From Thalassia testudinum (lineage: Eukaryota > Streptophyta > Magnoliopsida > Alismatales > Hydrocharitaceae): DNA of 64,000 bases. Below the pieces are notes generated by a model that saw only the letters and a list, made by a program, of their open reading frames with translations, ran no database searches and was not told where the DNA came from. Shown here one piece after another: positions 34,567 through 46,053 of this stretch. Every line of letters begins with the position of its first letter. Positions within the stretch are counted from its first letter, which is position 1. Position numbers and translations under genes: made by a program. The stretch spans positions 40,158,501-40,222,500 of the forward strand of contig JAZHRO010000050.1 of assembly GCA_037157565.1 (NCBI GenBank), in the 5' to 3' direction.

Positions 34567-35548
34567 TGAGAGGTGCGCCTGCGGATCTTACTTGGCCACA
34601 AATACAAGATCAAGTGTGATAGCGATTATAAAAAAGATATAGCACACAAAAGAAATCATACAATATACACAAAGATTTATAGCGGATAGCCCTACGGGTT
34701 AAAACCACTACCTTAGCCTCCTAGCTTAGGATTTTCCCGACTAAGCAACGCTAGTCAATCCACTGGACATACCACTTGAACGAGGGTGGCACAACCTCTT
34801 ACAACCACTTCCCTTTTTATCCTGAAAAGAAGCAAAAATAACAACCACGGATCTACCAACAAACTTGGGATCTGTAAATCAAAACAACAAAATAGAATAA
34901 TAAGAATAACTTCTATGGAACCTCAATAAAAGATTAAATCAAATTTTTCACAGAGATTTGAGGCATCATGCTTTTGAAGGACGTGAGGAATGGGGCGTGA
35001 AAGCCTTTGGAATAAGCACGAGAAGCTCTATTTTCTAATGGTATTTCCATTTGAAAGTTGTATAAAGATAGGCTACGTATAGCCTCTATTTATACTAAAA
35101 GTTTTGCCTGAATAGGAAATTAAATTGGTTGATCAATTAAGCTTAATTGGTCGATCAAAAGGCAATTTGGTCGATCAGTTAAGATGGTTGGTCGATCACT
35201 GATTGATCGGTCAATTAACTTTGTTGGTCGATCAAAAAGATTTTTCTCAACTTCCTAAAATGGGCTGATTTGATTGGTTCATGAATTTAGTTTGCCGATC
35301 AAGGTGATTTTGTCAATCAATAACCCGCAAAGCTTCTTTGTGAAAAGATATGCGAAAAATTCATTTTTGAGTTTTATTTGAGGTTCCTTACAATAATGTC
35401 CTAGACTTAAATAAAGACAAAAAGACACACATCAGCAACTATCTTCACTTGACTTGAAAGACGCTTTAATGCTTTAATCTGAGATAGTCCTAAAATGTTA
35501 GTCTAGTAGTAAACATAATTTTCATGCATTGAAACAGAGGTGCTTAAA
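34567..35548 (-). mobile_element. Cop2 5' LTR (right)
   Basis: 982 bp, starting TGAGAGGTGCGCC on the plus strand and ending GGTGCTTAAA (terminal C to A change relative to the left LTR). TATAAATA at 35087-35094 on the minus strand is the likely promoter element. It is closely similar to 29879-30878. Confidence 0.9.
35087..35094 (-). promoter_or_regulatory. TATA box of Cop2 5' LTR
   Basis: TATAAATAGAGGC wording on the minus strand, conserved at 30397-30404 in the other LTR. Confidence 0.55.
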
Positions 35549-35553
35549 TCCTT
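35549..35553. repeat. Target-site duplication TCCTT, right of Cop2
   Basis: Identical to 29874-29878. Confidence 0.85.
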
Positions 35554-36268
35554 GTCCCCGCCATCAATCCTCGCAGGGTTCCTGGCTTTTGATGCTTCAG
35601 GATATCACCACCCATACCCCCAGAACCCTGGCTTTCGACACTTCATAATAGTGCTGCCCATGGTATTTTGTAGCTAAATTTAGGCCTTGGAAATTGATAT
35701 TTTGGGACAATTCCACCCACTGCACCTGAACTACCATAAGGTGCTTACGTGCCTCCGGTAGGATATCTGGATATCCTAGGATACAATCACTAAGGAGATG
35801 GTATGTTATAATGCATCTTCAAGGGGACTATTTTCCATTCCCCCTCTCCGCGTCAGGAACTTATCCAATCAACTTGTGTCTTCGAGCTGCTCCTAAGCCA
35901 GATCTTTAGGAAAACATTTTTAGAATAGAACACTTTTGGCATTATTCTTCATTAAGCACACTGAAACAGACTGGTGTGTGACTTTTGGGTGCCTATGTTA
36001 CCAACTCCCGCAATCCAAAGGGCAGGCAATGGGGTCGAAAAATCCCTGAGCCTTAGACTTAAAACATTAACCTCGCAACTTTCTCAACCTTTTGAGGAAT
36101 AGTCTAGATCCTAACAAATACGTGACTGTTTAAGCCTTAGAATAGGCCCAAGAGGCCTATGGTCGGTAATCATCACTTATCTCTATGGTTTAGCCCTTCA
36201 AGTCTTCATTAATCATCCGATCCAAGTTAGAACTTAGGTGAGTTCCATAATCAATTATAGGGACTAAC
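35554..36268 (-). mobile_element. Element G (R1) internal, 3' region, part 2
   Basis: It matches 42003-42640 in element H: CCATCAATCCTCGCAGGG, GCATAAGGTGCTTAC-type phrases, TCTTCAAGGGG, and CCCAAGAGGCCTA near 36150 and 42590. It is non-coding UTR-like DNA between pol and the 3' LTR. The final CTAAC (36264-36268) is the left target duplication of the R2 solo LTR. Confidence 0.7.
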
Positions 36269-36723
36269 TATTCGTCGACATGAGATGCATTTGGAAAGGT
36301 AGATATTATCGCCGTAGTGTGAATCGCGGTGGAACAAATAAATTTATAAGGACAGGTGAGTACCGGGTCGTTCGGAAAGAGGCAATCATGATTTTTGTAT
36401 GAAAGCTTTTTAGAAGCCTCACTTTAAACAGATATATATATGTATATATGTATAGATTAGATATGCAGAAGATCGAACTTTTATTGCATTCTGAAATAGT
36501 TTTTCAAAATAGAGATTTCTATGCTAAACAATAACTAGAGAGTGAGAGAGATAAGACGATGCCGCTTGTGGGATTCTTGTGTGAGGCACGGCAGCACTTC
36601 AGATCCAAAGTGTCGGGACGAAGGTCGGAGTAGACTTGCAAAGGGGAGAGGTTTGGAAGAGAGATGGTGGAAGTTGTATCTGAGATGGAAGAGATGTCCA
36701 TTAACTGGGGGGCCCTAGGCCTT

Positions 36724-36731
36724 CTTTTATA
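36724..36731 (-). promoter_or_regulatory. TATA-like box in R2 solo LTR
   Basis: TATAAAAG on the minus strand, in the expected transcription direction of the LTR. Confidence 0.4.
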
Positions 36732-37327
36732 GCTTTGATGAGGGGCAAAGTGGGCTTTTTAGCCCCCAAAATCATGTACCAACTCTTGGGCGATCAGATC
36801 CATCAATTGGGAGATCAATGGCTCTGATCACACCTAAAAATAGCCTCCAACATGCCTTCATCGTGTGGATTGCTTCTCTGGCCGACATGTGGCGTTCCCA
36901 CGGCTCTTGGATTGCGATCTGAAAGCTCCATTGGCTCCTTGCACCTACCCAACACTCGCCCATCACTTCTCTCACCTCGAGCACGGTCACTCGTTCAAAT
37001 CATGCGGCCATTACTCACAGTCGTCCGATCTTACCATCGGACGGTTCAGATTTGCACCTGCACCGCCTATGTTGAATTAGTGCATGAGATCGCATGTAGA
37101 GTGCATGTTTGATCACTCATGCAGCCACGGAGATCTCCGGTCGCACCACGCATTCGTCTCCCAGTGCTCCGATCACCGTCCAACCGTTAATCAAGCCTGC
37201 TCGCCACCACCTTCCTAATTTCTCACGTAGCACCACTCGAATGCACGTCTCCTGCTTGCCATTGAGCATGCTCACCGCTGCGCTAAGGGCGTGCATTGGC
37301 GAGCTTCCGGTTTGATGCTCGACTACC

Positions 37328-37359
37328 CTCAGCCGTTGGATGGAAATCCAACGGCTGAG
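37328..37359. repeat. Perfect 14-bp inverted repeat in R2 LTR
   Basis: CTCAGCCGTTGGAT, loop GGAA, ATCCAACGGCTGAG. The arms are fully complementary. A second weaker one (CCGTTGGAT..ATCCAACTG) follows near 37415. Confidence 0.85.
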
Positions 37360-37945
37360 ATCTTCCTCTCATCTAAGTGTGTGGGGGCAGTTGTGACGAC
37401 ATGGACGCACCTTGACCGTTGGATGTCGATCCAACTGTCCATAAAACATAGCGTGTTGCCTTTAGTAGTTGGGGCGGTGTGAGGGGTGGCTGCAATGGTG
37501 CCACATGGTGCCATCATGGCCATCCATTCTCTTTTCTTTATTACTGGTGATCTAGGCCTTTGATCTGGTTGATTTTTGCATCATTGGACTGCGATCATTG
37601 ATTGAGATCCATCCATGTGATTGGATCTATCATCTTACTCCTTGACCTCCGTTCTTTTATGGGTTGCACATGATGCTCTAGTTGTCTGATCAAGATGATT
37701 CCGGAAGCGTTGGACTCCCGTTGTTGTCCTGATCAAATCTGTACGGTCTGATCTGTCTTCCACAGTCTTGAATCATCTACAATTTATTTCATCTCTCTTT
37801 TATGTCATAAAATGATAATATTATTTATGTAGGTAACAAGATAACTATTATGCGAATTACGAAGCTAATGAATGCATTGTTCCTAAGTTATGCTAGAATC
37901 TAACTTAATTCAAGCGATTTAGGTTACATGATTGCTGTGCAATCA

Positions 37946-38349
37946 CTAACATATTTTTTTTCTTTTCTTTTCTACTTTTCCTTTCCTCCTTAGCTCTTAT
38001 CCTTTCATCTCTCTCTATGTTTTTTTTTGAATGAAACCCTTCCATGAATCAAATTTCAAAACGTTTGGTACTTTACTGCCCCCTCATGCCTAAGATTTAC
38101 AATGCCCGCATTTTAAATTAGTTGGGTTCAAGTTCAGCTTATATTGTACAGTAGAATAGGTTTTGGTGGGTGGAGAATGGGTCAGGATGACTGTTGTGGA
38201 TGATTTCAAGCTCAGATATGAATATCACAAGTGGAGTCAGTTGTTCTAATGGACTAACCCTAAAGTGTAATGCGACTTCAGCTCAAAGATAAGTTAGAAG
38301 GGTCTCAAGCTTTTCAAATGATTGGTTGCTTCCTATTAAGTGCTAAGTT
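37946..38349 (-). mobile_element. Element G (R1) internal, 3' region, part 3
   Basis: It matches 42820-43190 in element H: the GAAACCCTTCC area, TGCCCCCTCATGCC, GGTCAGGATGACTGTTG and the AACGCCTTCAG end. It is non-coding and lies between the integrase end and the 3' LTR in transcription order. Confidence 0.7.
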
Positions 38350-38816
38350 TAACGCCTTCAGTTGAGAGCAATATGGCTTAGAGATCAAAAGATACTGTAG
38401 CCAGATTAGAATCGCTGAGTTCGAGGAATGGTTTTAGTCTCTGAGTGTTACAACAAATGGTTCTAAGTCATGGCTAAGTCTACTGATTTCTACTGCTCCA
38501 TTTTCGAAGATTCTTTGGATGAGAAAGGCTTCAATCCATTTCAATCTTCACTTTCCTGGGAAGAGCTTGAGTTTGACATCAAAGAGGTGCATTTCCTAAC
38601 TAGGATGGAATGATTTTCGTGAAAAGTGCTTCTCATGGAAGGTTTTGACCCGCTCTTTGTAGATATACGAGTTCTCGTATGCATCATTGGATAACTCCTC
38701 AATCTCACTCATTTGCAACTGACAGTAGATTCCAGCCTTCATGAGATCTAGATTGCACATCCAGACTGCCTAGTTGGCCTTATGCTCCATCCCTACAGGG
38801 AGGTGGCATGACTTCC
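38350..38816 (-). pseudogene. Integrase C-terminal part of Ty3/gypsy pol (element G)
   Basis: On the minus strand from 38816 the frame reads KSCHLPVGMEHKA, then NLDLMKAG, LQMSEIEELSNDAYENS and YIYKERVKTFHEK, the wording of the integrase C-terminal region of plant Athila/Tat elements (CHLPVELEHKA..YENSRIYK). After a stop and frameshift, LKLFPGK, LKWIEAFLI and GAVEI match the following segment, where WxGPF is usual. Integrase joins the cDNA copy to host DNA. Stops replace at least three residues. The upstream part is cut off by the LTR of element H at 38817; the rest of pol would lie beyond the right window edge. Confidence 0.85.
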
Positions 38817-39800
38817 TATTATTCGCTCTGAAATGGGTTTTCAAATCAATGTGTTGGAGTATAGTTCAAATCAACGCGAAAAACAAATAAGATTTGTAAC
38901 TCGAATGAAAGTTCGAGGTCGAACACAGGGAGCAAATAGGAATTCACACACTAATCTCAAATAATAAGTAAATAGGCACAAGAAATAACTCAAAAATGAT
39001 AATCAATATAAAGCATGAGTTTAACATATGGCAAAAAGAATCTCAAAGAAAAAATAATGGTAATTTAGATCACCAAATATTCAATTTAAGCGTAGATGCA
39101 TTGAGTTCAAATAATGCAACAGGGCCATCAACCATTCAACTTAGGTACTTAAATAACCAGATAAAGCCTCAAAGTAGATGTCAGGTTATTTAATCAGACA
39201 GCTTAACCAACAACATTGTTCTTGTTCTTCCTCTTCTCTTCTCTCCTGCTCTGCTTCTACTTTTCTCCTTTCTTCTTCTATCTTCACATGCCTTCTCCAT
39301 TTTCTTCTTGTCTTTAACCTCTTCTCCTCTTCTTTCTCTGCAAGCCTTCTTCCTTTCCTCCTCTTCTGTGAAGTCTTTCTTTTCTTCTTCCTTCTTTCTT
39401 CATGTACAGAGGGCGGCCATCCCTTCAAATTTGGCTAAGTGTCGCACAGGGCAAAACCCCCTGCCCCGCTCTCTTTTTCTTTCTCTCTTCCTCTTAGGTT
39501 CTACCCTCCTAGGGCCACAATCAACATAGTTGGGTAAACGAGCAGACGCGCATCCAGGACCCAGCTCACTGGTGTGGGTGGTGAGCGAGGAGTGGGAGTG
39601 GTTTAGGCGGGTAATCAGGTGAACCAGACCCGCAAGTTTGGTGTCGTAGGTGTGGCGTGTGTATGGGTGAAGAGGACCTCACCCCCATGTTAGGAGGCGA
39701 AAAGCCTTTAGGACAAAATCAATATATGCAATGCGATGTGGCTGTTAGGGCCCGATGTGGGACTATCCCACTGGGCCTCCTTTGCATGTAGCTGCAAGGG

Positions 39801-39805
39801 ATGAC
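39801..39805. other. Empty counterpart of the R3 insertion site
   Basis: GCAAGGGATGACTCCTTC here equals the joined flanks GTGAGGGATGAC (52468-52479) and ATGACTCCTTC (63146-63156) around R3. Confidence 0.9.
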
Positions 39806-40656
39806 TCCTTCGATTGTGGTTGCAGGGACTTCAATGTCACCAATTTGCGGCCTGGGCGCTCTCCTGAGAGTAGGTCGCACTGCCTGGAGCAAACACCTGG
39901 GGCTTGCGACAATAAGAAGCCTTCTTCAAGCTCCTCGAAGGAGCGCTATTAATGGCGACGAGGGTGAATACCTAAAAACATAAACATGGCCTTCTGGCCC
40001 AATTAAACAAGCGCAAGAGCTTACTCGTAGGGGGTGGAGGGCATTGGTGGTGTTACCGTGGCTTGTGGAGGAGTGTGGTGGTTGGTCGGAGTTGGGGAAG
40101 GAAACCGGTGATAGGTTTGTCTGGGGGAAGTGTTGGGTGTGTGAATGGAGAGATAAGGAGAGGGTTCTTGTGCAGGAGGATGAGGTGAAGGTTTTGAGGT
40201 GGTTGGCGAGGTGGATGGAGTTGTGTAGGAGTGGAACCGCGTCGATGGAGGAGCAATTGAAGACGGGGAAGACAGAGGTGAACGTGTCAAGTCAGGATTT
40301 GAAATGAGGATATAGAGAGGGAAAATTAACCTACGATTCTAACTAAACCTAACTAGCTATTCTAATGGATGAAAGGGGGGAGATCAACGCTGGTTTTGTC
40401 ACGTAGGCGATGGAGAAGACGAACACTCCGGTAGGGGAGGAACGGCGACGACGACGGGAAGGGGGTTCCTACTGGTATGGCCAAGAGAAAATGAGAGAGA
40501 GGAAGGGAATTCGGCCACTGGTTTTGTGGACTGACGATGAGGAGATCATGAGGAGTCGCTGGAGCTTGCGAAGCTTCGCTACTGGAAAAGGAAGGAGGAA
40601 TATGGGGATTTCACGGTTGGAATCAAGTCCTAGGAACTCGGCCTGATCTGAGGGGT

Positions 40657-40664
40657 CTTTTATA
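40657..40664 (-). promoter_or_regulatory. TATA-like box in R1 LTR copy D
   Basis: TATAAAAG on the minus strand. Copy C has TATAAAAA at the equivalent place. Confidence 0.45.
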
Positions 40665-41579
40665 GGTCTCTAGGGAATGTCGCTGGAGTTGGATATTCTA
40701 AGATACCCAAATCTCTGATGTGTTTGCATGAGAGATTGGGAAGGTTTTAGAGCTTGGGATTTGGCTCAAAAGGAAGGGAATTCCTTGACGAGCTTCCCTA
40801 TCAAATCTGAGAGGGATTCGTCAAGGAATCAAGGAGAAAATGCCATTTTAAGGTCGCTGGAGTTTGTAGGAATAGGATTCATCATGGCAGGGACTCTTTT
40901 GTGAAGAAGGCAACAAAGTTGGGGGTTAGTTGTAAGGAATTAAAAAGTTAAGGATCTGAATGTGATAAAAAGAGTCTGATCGGACCAAAATGCAAAATTG
41001 GTTAAGATGATCTTAGATTGGGCCTAAATTTTGGTACAAACTTAATTTACACCCAAGAAATACAATGGTGAAGTTAGATTTAGGTTTTGACCAATTTTGA
41101 CTATGTAATTTATGGAAACACCTAAATTAGGGTAAATATCCGTTTAGGACTCTATTTTGGGTCAAGATGGGTTCTAATGGTCAAATGAAGCATACCAAAC
41201 CTTAAAGAATATTTTTCTATGAATTTTAGAGGGGTTAGGTGAATTTTATCCTAACCAGAACCTCATTAATTGTGTGGGTCTTTTTTTAGGGATTTAGAAG
41301 TCATTTAATTCTCAAAACACATGAAAACCTTTTTCTATCTGTATTACCCACTTGTTGGACATTTGAGGCCATTAGACTATTAACTAACCCCTGAGAAAAC
41401 TCACGGTTATTCTGCATTCAAGATATGATGGTAAAATTATAGTTCTAACCTTAGTTTCTTATATTTCCCTTAGAATGGATTTGCAGTGACTTAGGGCTCT
41501 ATGGTGGTTATGTAGGAGCATTTATTCCTTGCTAATGAATAAATTGAGCTAGTTATGTCTCATGATGGTGTTTCCATCA

Positions 41580-41595
41580 TATCCCCACGCTTATC
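41580..41595 (-). other. Polypurine tract of element H
   Basis: On the minus strand GATAAGCGTGGGGATA lies directly before the LTR start TGATGG. R3 has the almost identical GATAAGCATGGGGTG before its 3' LTR. Confidence 0.75.
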
Positions 41596-43203
41596 TTTTG
41601 GTAGTGCCTTAGAAAAATCTCATGGAATTAATTTAAATTCTAAACCATGCCATTTTATGCCCAAATTTCTACTGTGTGCTTTCTTTTGTAGATTAGGTTA
41701 GAATGCCAATGTAGGCCTAGTGGCGCTCAAGTACGAACCAAGATCCGAACCTGACCAGCTCTTGCCTCAGTCCAACACGAAGGTTTTTAAGGCCCACAGG
41801 AACTAACCTAAGGTTCATTGAACTCTGCGGTTAAACCACCCATGCTTAAAATATGTTTAGTTTCGATTCAGTTTGCAGTGAGTTTTTGTAAGAGAGAGAT
41901 AGAAGATTTTTTCGTATTTTTGGAGAGTTTTCTCTCTCGTTTCTTTTTTTTATTTCTATCTTCAAATTGTCTTTACAATACGATTTGTATCGGATTCCTA
42001 GCTCCCACCATCAATCCTCGCAGGGTCCTTGGCAATTGGTGCTTCGAGATAGCACTTCCTATGGCAACCCCCAAAACCTTAGCTTTCAAGATTTTTGGAT
42101 AATCCCCCCCATGGCGTTCTGTAGCTAAATCTAAACTCAAGCAATCGACATTTCATGATAATGCCACCTATGGCATCTGAACTAGCATAAGGTGCTTACA
42201 TGCCCGTGATTGGATATTTAGATATCCTAGGAGACAAGCACGGAGGAGACGGTATGTTATTGCGCATCTTCAAGGGGAATTTCTTGCCTCTCCGTGTAGA
42301 GAACTCTTCCAAATAAACTTGTGTTGATCAGCCGCTCCTAATCTAGGTAGCATTTTTAGAATAGAATTAGTGCTTTTGCATGATTTTGATAATTAAGTGC
42401 ACTGAACCACACTGTGTGTCGATTAGGGTGCTTAGGTTACCTAATCCCGCAAACTAGAGGTCAGTTAATGAGGTCGAATAATCCCTACGCCTTAGACCTA
42501 ATACTTAAGCATCGCATTTTCCCCAACCTCTTGTCGACTATCCAAATCTTAAGGGATACTTGAATTTTTAAGCCTAAAAACGAGCCCAAGAGGCCTAAGA
42601 TTAGCATTCATACTAATCTCTTTTTGTCTCTTAGCACTTTTTGTCTTTTATTTCTTTCTTTTGATTTGGTCTAAAACTAAGTAGATTCCTTAATCTTTTA
42701 CTAATGACTATCTCTTTTTGTTTCAAACTGTGGTCTTTTTTGACATTTTTATCACCTCCCCTTTTCCTCTTCAATAATTATATGTAATTAATTTCACTCA
42801 AAATTTCCTCCCTTCTCCATTTTTTTGTTCTTTTTCAATTTTCTATTTTTTTTTGGTTTTTTGGAATATGTATTTTTTTGTAAGAACCCTTCCGAACATT
42901 GAATTTTTGTATGTTTGCAATTTGCCACCACTCCATGCCAAAGTTTTGCAATGTCCTCATTATAAACGATGGGTGTGAAACAGTTATGGTTCAGGGATTA
43001 CAACAGGATTATTGGGTGGGCGAATGGGTCGGGATGACTGTTGCGGACGATTTCAAGCCCTAGTATGAGTACCAGAGGTAGGATCAAATATTCTAAACCT
43101 GAACTCAGAGTGCAATAGACGTGAAGTACAGAAAGATAATCAGAATGATCTTAGGTTTTTGGAATGACGGGTTACCTCCCGTTGAGCACTAAATTGAACG
43201 CCT
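41596..43203 (-). mobile_element. Element H internal, 3' untranslated region
   Basis: About 1.6 kb of non-coding DNA between the long reading frame and the polypurine tract. It is shared with element G (29571-29878, 35554-36268, 37946-38349). It contains T-rich low-complexity stretches at 42640-42890. No gene is supported; the ORF 41818-42102 is not conserved in G. Confidence 0.65.
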
Positions 43204-44790
43204 TCAGCCGAGCAAAAAATGGTATGGAGGAGTGGTCAAATCAGACAAATTTTGTAGAACAAGCACCTTGATCAATGGCCTGGTTGGTCCAATCAGGTAC
43301 TTGTCCAGATCAGCAAGCTGATGATGCAGCCCATATCCAATCAATCTAGTGGGTTGATAGATGTTGATCGAAAGATGCAGTTCACACCAGATATTGTGGA
43401 GCATAATAGGATATGGAACTGTATAGCTAGGGTTTGGTTGAGTTGAATCAGCCTGATTAGAGCAAGGATCCTCAAATGAGAATGAATCAGTGGAGTATGT
43501 GAGATCCCTATGAAAATGATCAGAGAAGGTTGGGTCATGATTTATAGTCTGATCGATGTCCGAAACTTGATTGGAATGTGGAGGAGAATCATCTGCATCC
43601 AGCTCGTTGAGTTGAGAATTAGAGTAGAAATTGAGTCCGGTGGTGGGTTGGGGTTGAAAATGGGATTGGGAAGGTTCTGCATGTGTGGAATAGGTGGTAT
43701 CAATAAGAATTGTGTGTGAGGGCTCCTCTAGAAAGGATTCAAAGGTGGGTTCATTTAGAGAGTCCTCATAGTGGCCATCAAAACAAAGGTAAATGCCTAA
43801 AGAGTGTTTATAGGATCAAGGATCTCTGAGTCAAGAAAAGATTCGAACTTTGGGTTGTAGATACTCTCAGCATTTTCTATTTTAGATTCTTGACGATCAA
43901 AAAGAAATGATTCCATCTCAATGGAATCTGATTTTGAATCAATGATCTCGGGATCAGGGACCTCAGAGTCAAAGTCAAAGAATGGGACATGTTTGCTGAG
44001 GTTGTAGATTGGCTCGTAGTCATCAGGAAACAAGTGTTTTTCGAAATCAGAGTAAGATTCAAAATCGTTGAAAAACTTGTGAGAATCAAGTTGTAAATCT
44101 GATTCGAGATTAGGGGTTCCACCATAGAAGAAATCAAAAGATGTAGATTTAGCAACCTAACTTGGGTTTAGCCTATTCTCAGATTCTGAGCTAAAAAATG
44201 TATCCCTAATAGTCATGGGCTCGAGTTCTTGGTTTGTAGGGAAGACCCAATCAAAACCCAACTCTTCCACCTCCTCGATTTCCGTATCATAGAAAGGCGT
44301 GACTTTCAAAAAATCAATCTGTATCTCTGAGGAGGTTGGGGAGGTGCACTCATCAAATACAGGTCCTAAATCATAATCCAAATTCAAAATTTGGTTTTCA
44401 TCACATGGGGGTTTAGATCCATATTCTAGGTTAAGGGTGTAGGTTGGATTACTAGAATCTAGGTTAGGCTCACAATGATGTCAAAATTGTTCTCAAGAGT
44501 TACCTTATCAGAATAAGGGATAGAATTTACACCCTCAAGAGGTTCTAATTCAATCTTATTATCACAAGAGTCTAGGAAATCCAAGCTTGGTGAACCAGGG
44601 TTTTGTATCTCTAAGGCTAGCTCGAAATCATGATCTCCTACAATTGGATTCTCCCAACCCTCATCATGATCAGGAATGTCAATTGCTATGAAATTTGAAT
44701 CTGAATTTATTTGGGCTAGGGATCCACAATTATTATCATTGAACCCGGGATTTTGGAATTTGTGCTGATCACAAGTATCACTCTAAGATG
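43204..44790 (-). pseudogene. Element H long ORF, acidic C-terminal part
   Basis: On the minus strand a largely open region encodes a very acidic, Ser/Phe/Asp-rich protein (for example AIDIPDHDEGWENP, DFELALEIQNPG, FDFDSEVPDPEIIDS, FESFLDSEILDP). It ends LTTPPYHFLLG and a stop at 43204. Frameshifts are needed near 44450 and 43800, and a stop occurs at about 44159. It continues in frame across the LINE from 50350-49952. It replaces pol in this element. No known domain is seen; the acidic tail recalls the R2 ORF at 1579-1872 in composition only. Confidence 0.6.
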
Positions 44791-44794
44791 TTTT
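44779..44794. repeat. LINE target-site duplication, left
   Basis: CACTCTAAGATGTTTT recurs at 49936-49951. Duplications of this length are usual for L1-type insertion. Confidence 0.85.
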
Positions 44795-44907
44795 TTTTTG
44801 TGAAAAAGAAAGGAATGCAATCGAGTCACCGATAGCAAACCAGGAGAGCTTTTATTAATAACAAATGAACACAATTACATATTCGAACCCCATTGTTGTA
44901 TGACACT

Positions 44908-45669
44908 CTAGCAACAATTTACAATCTTATCCACATTCACTGGGGTCTCCTGAAAAACACACTCATTCCTAGCCTTCCATACAGACCATAGCACAGCCAC
45001 CATCAGTAAACATGGCTTATTCCCATCCACAAGATAACACCACAGATTCTCCCATGTGGGAAGGGAATCATTACAGACTCTCCTCCAGATATAATCAGTG
45101 ATCACACACAAAGAAAAACTATGAGTGCTATAATCATTATGCATCCCACATAGGTGGAAAAACTAAGTGGGAATTCCCATTTTCCTGTGCCTCAGATATC
45201 TAGTAATCAGACCATCCCTTCTATTGAGCCACAAAAAAATTTGTACCTTTAGAGGTATTTTTAATTTCCTTAACTTTTTCCCCACCTCATCAAGTTCTGC
45301 CATCCTGGAAGAATTAATCAACTTGTCATAGGCAGCTGCAGAAGAAAACTTACCCTCCCATTTGTATGTGTCATACTCACGAGGCGTGGGTTTGAAGGCA
45401 ACAAGTTCTTACATGGGATGTTCATTCTCTGCCCGTGTTCTTGTTTCATGATTATTCCACATAGCATTATTTAAAGACCACTGCTCAGACTTCACCTCCC
45501 AATAATCTGACACCACAGCATTTTTATCCAAAGCTGCTGCATAAGCAAGGGGCAACCTGTCTTTAATCAAGCCCCCAGGTACCCAATTCTCCAGCCAGAA
45601 TTTGAAGCTTTTCCCATCACCTAATACGGATTTGAACAAACTCCAATTATCCCTCAGGGCACGGACCAC
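44908..45669 (-). pseudogene. LINE ORF2, C-terminal zf-RVT-type region
   Basis: Two frames, 45669-45409 (starting MVRALRDNWSLF, with SFKFWLENWVPGG) and 45144-44908 (YIWRRVCNDSLPTWENL, LWSVWKARNECVFQE), carry the conserved wording found after RT in plant LINEs: the FWxDxW block and the WxxWKxRNxxxF end. The part between them is broken by stops. This region is the usual C-terminus of ORF2 and may bind RNA; it has no enzymatic role that I can show. Confidence 0.8.
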
Positions 45670-46053
45670 CGAAGACCAAAAAGGAGATGTTTATGGGGGT
45701 TTCGGCAATTGTTCTCATCATTGGTAGCCCCACAGCTATCTTGAACTATTTTTGTCCACATTTTTTTCCCCTTGCAGCAGTCGAACAACCCACTTCAACA
45801 GCAAAGCATCATTAAATTCCTTGAGGGATCTAACACCCATGCCACCAATCTTTTTTGGCTTGCAGATTGAATCCCATTTTAAAGGTTGAAGAAAAGCCCC
45901 TTGGTGAGAGGTCGCTTTCTAGAAGAATATTTTGCGCATCACATCAAGTTTTCTCCAAATTGACTTCAAGGCTTTGAAAACAGAGAAGAAAAAAACTGGA
46001 ATTGATGTAATGACAGAATTCAGTAAGATATACCTCCCCCCTTTTGATAGGTA

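Larger units (their letters stand above)
29879..35548 (-). mobile_element. Cop2: Ty1/copia element, minus strand, decayed
   Basis: Two LTRs (29879-30878 and 34567-35548) flank 3.7 kb of internal DNA, with TCCTT target duplications. A tRNA-iMet PBS next to the right LTR and a polypurine tract next to the left LTR fix the minus orientation. A gag remnant lies beside the PBS. Protease, integrase and RT are absent: that space is short and partly filled by another copia-like LTR (31574-33234). The right LTR is 18 bp shorter than the left, mainly through loss of a segment matching 30630-30650. Confidence 0.9.
36269..37945 (-). mobile_element. R2 solo LTR inside element G
   Basis: On the minus strand it starts TGATTGCACAGC at 37945 and ends at 36269, where CA has become TA. 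It is 1677 bp, flanked by a perfect CTAAC duplication (36264-36268 and 37946-37950). It contains the family hairpins and segments (GATCAAATCTGTACGGTCTGAT-like area near 37730, GTAGTGTGAATCGC near 36313). A TATAAAAG lies at 36724-36731 on the minus strand. The ORFs at 36772-37523 on both strands are shadows of a GC-rich patch. Confidence 0.85.
38817..41579 (-). mobile_element. R1 3' LTR of element H (copy D)
   Basis: It starts TATTATTCGCTCTG (family TGTTG..CTCTGAAATGGG) and ends GTGTTTCCATCA, 2763 bp. The adjacent purine tract (41580-41595) makes this the 3' LTR of a minus-strand element whose PBS is at 51479. It interrupts the integrase of element G. It carries the uninterrupted version (39801-39805) of the site where R3 sits in the sister LTR. 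A TATAAAAG is at 40657-40664. The CT-rich tract 39220-39400 and the ORFs across it are not coding. Confidence 0.85.

Noticed and set aside
36772..37523. Cluster of ORFs on both strands
   Set aside because: All are inside the R2 solo LTR and the frames are not kept in the other R2 LTRs.
39186..39428. Lys/Arg/Glu-rich minus-strand ORF
   Set aside because: It is the complement of a CT-rich tract in the R1 LTR. The same tract at 51900-52080 does not keep the frame.
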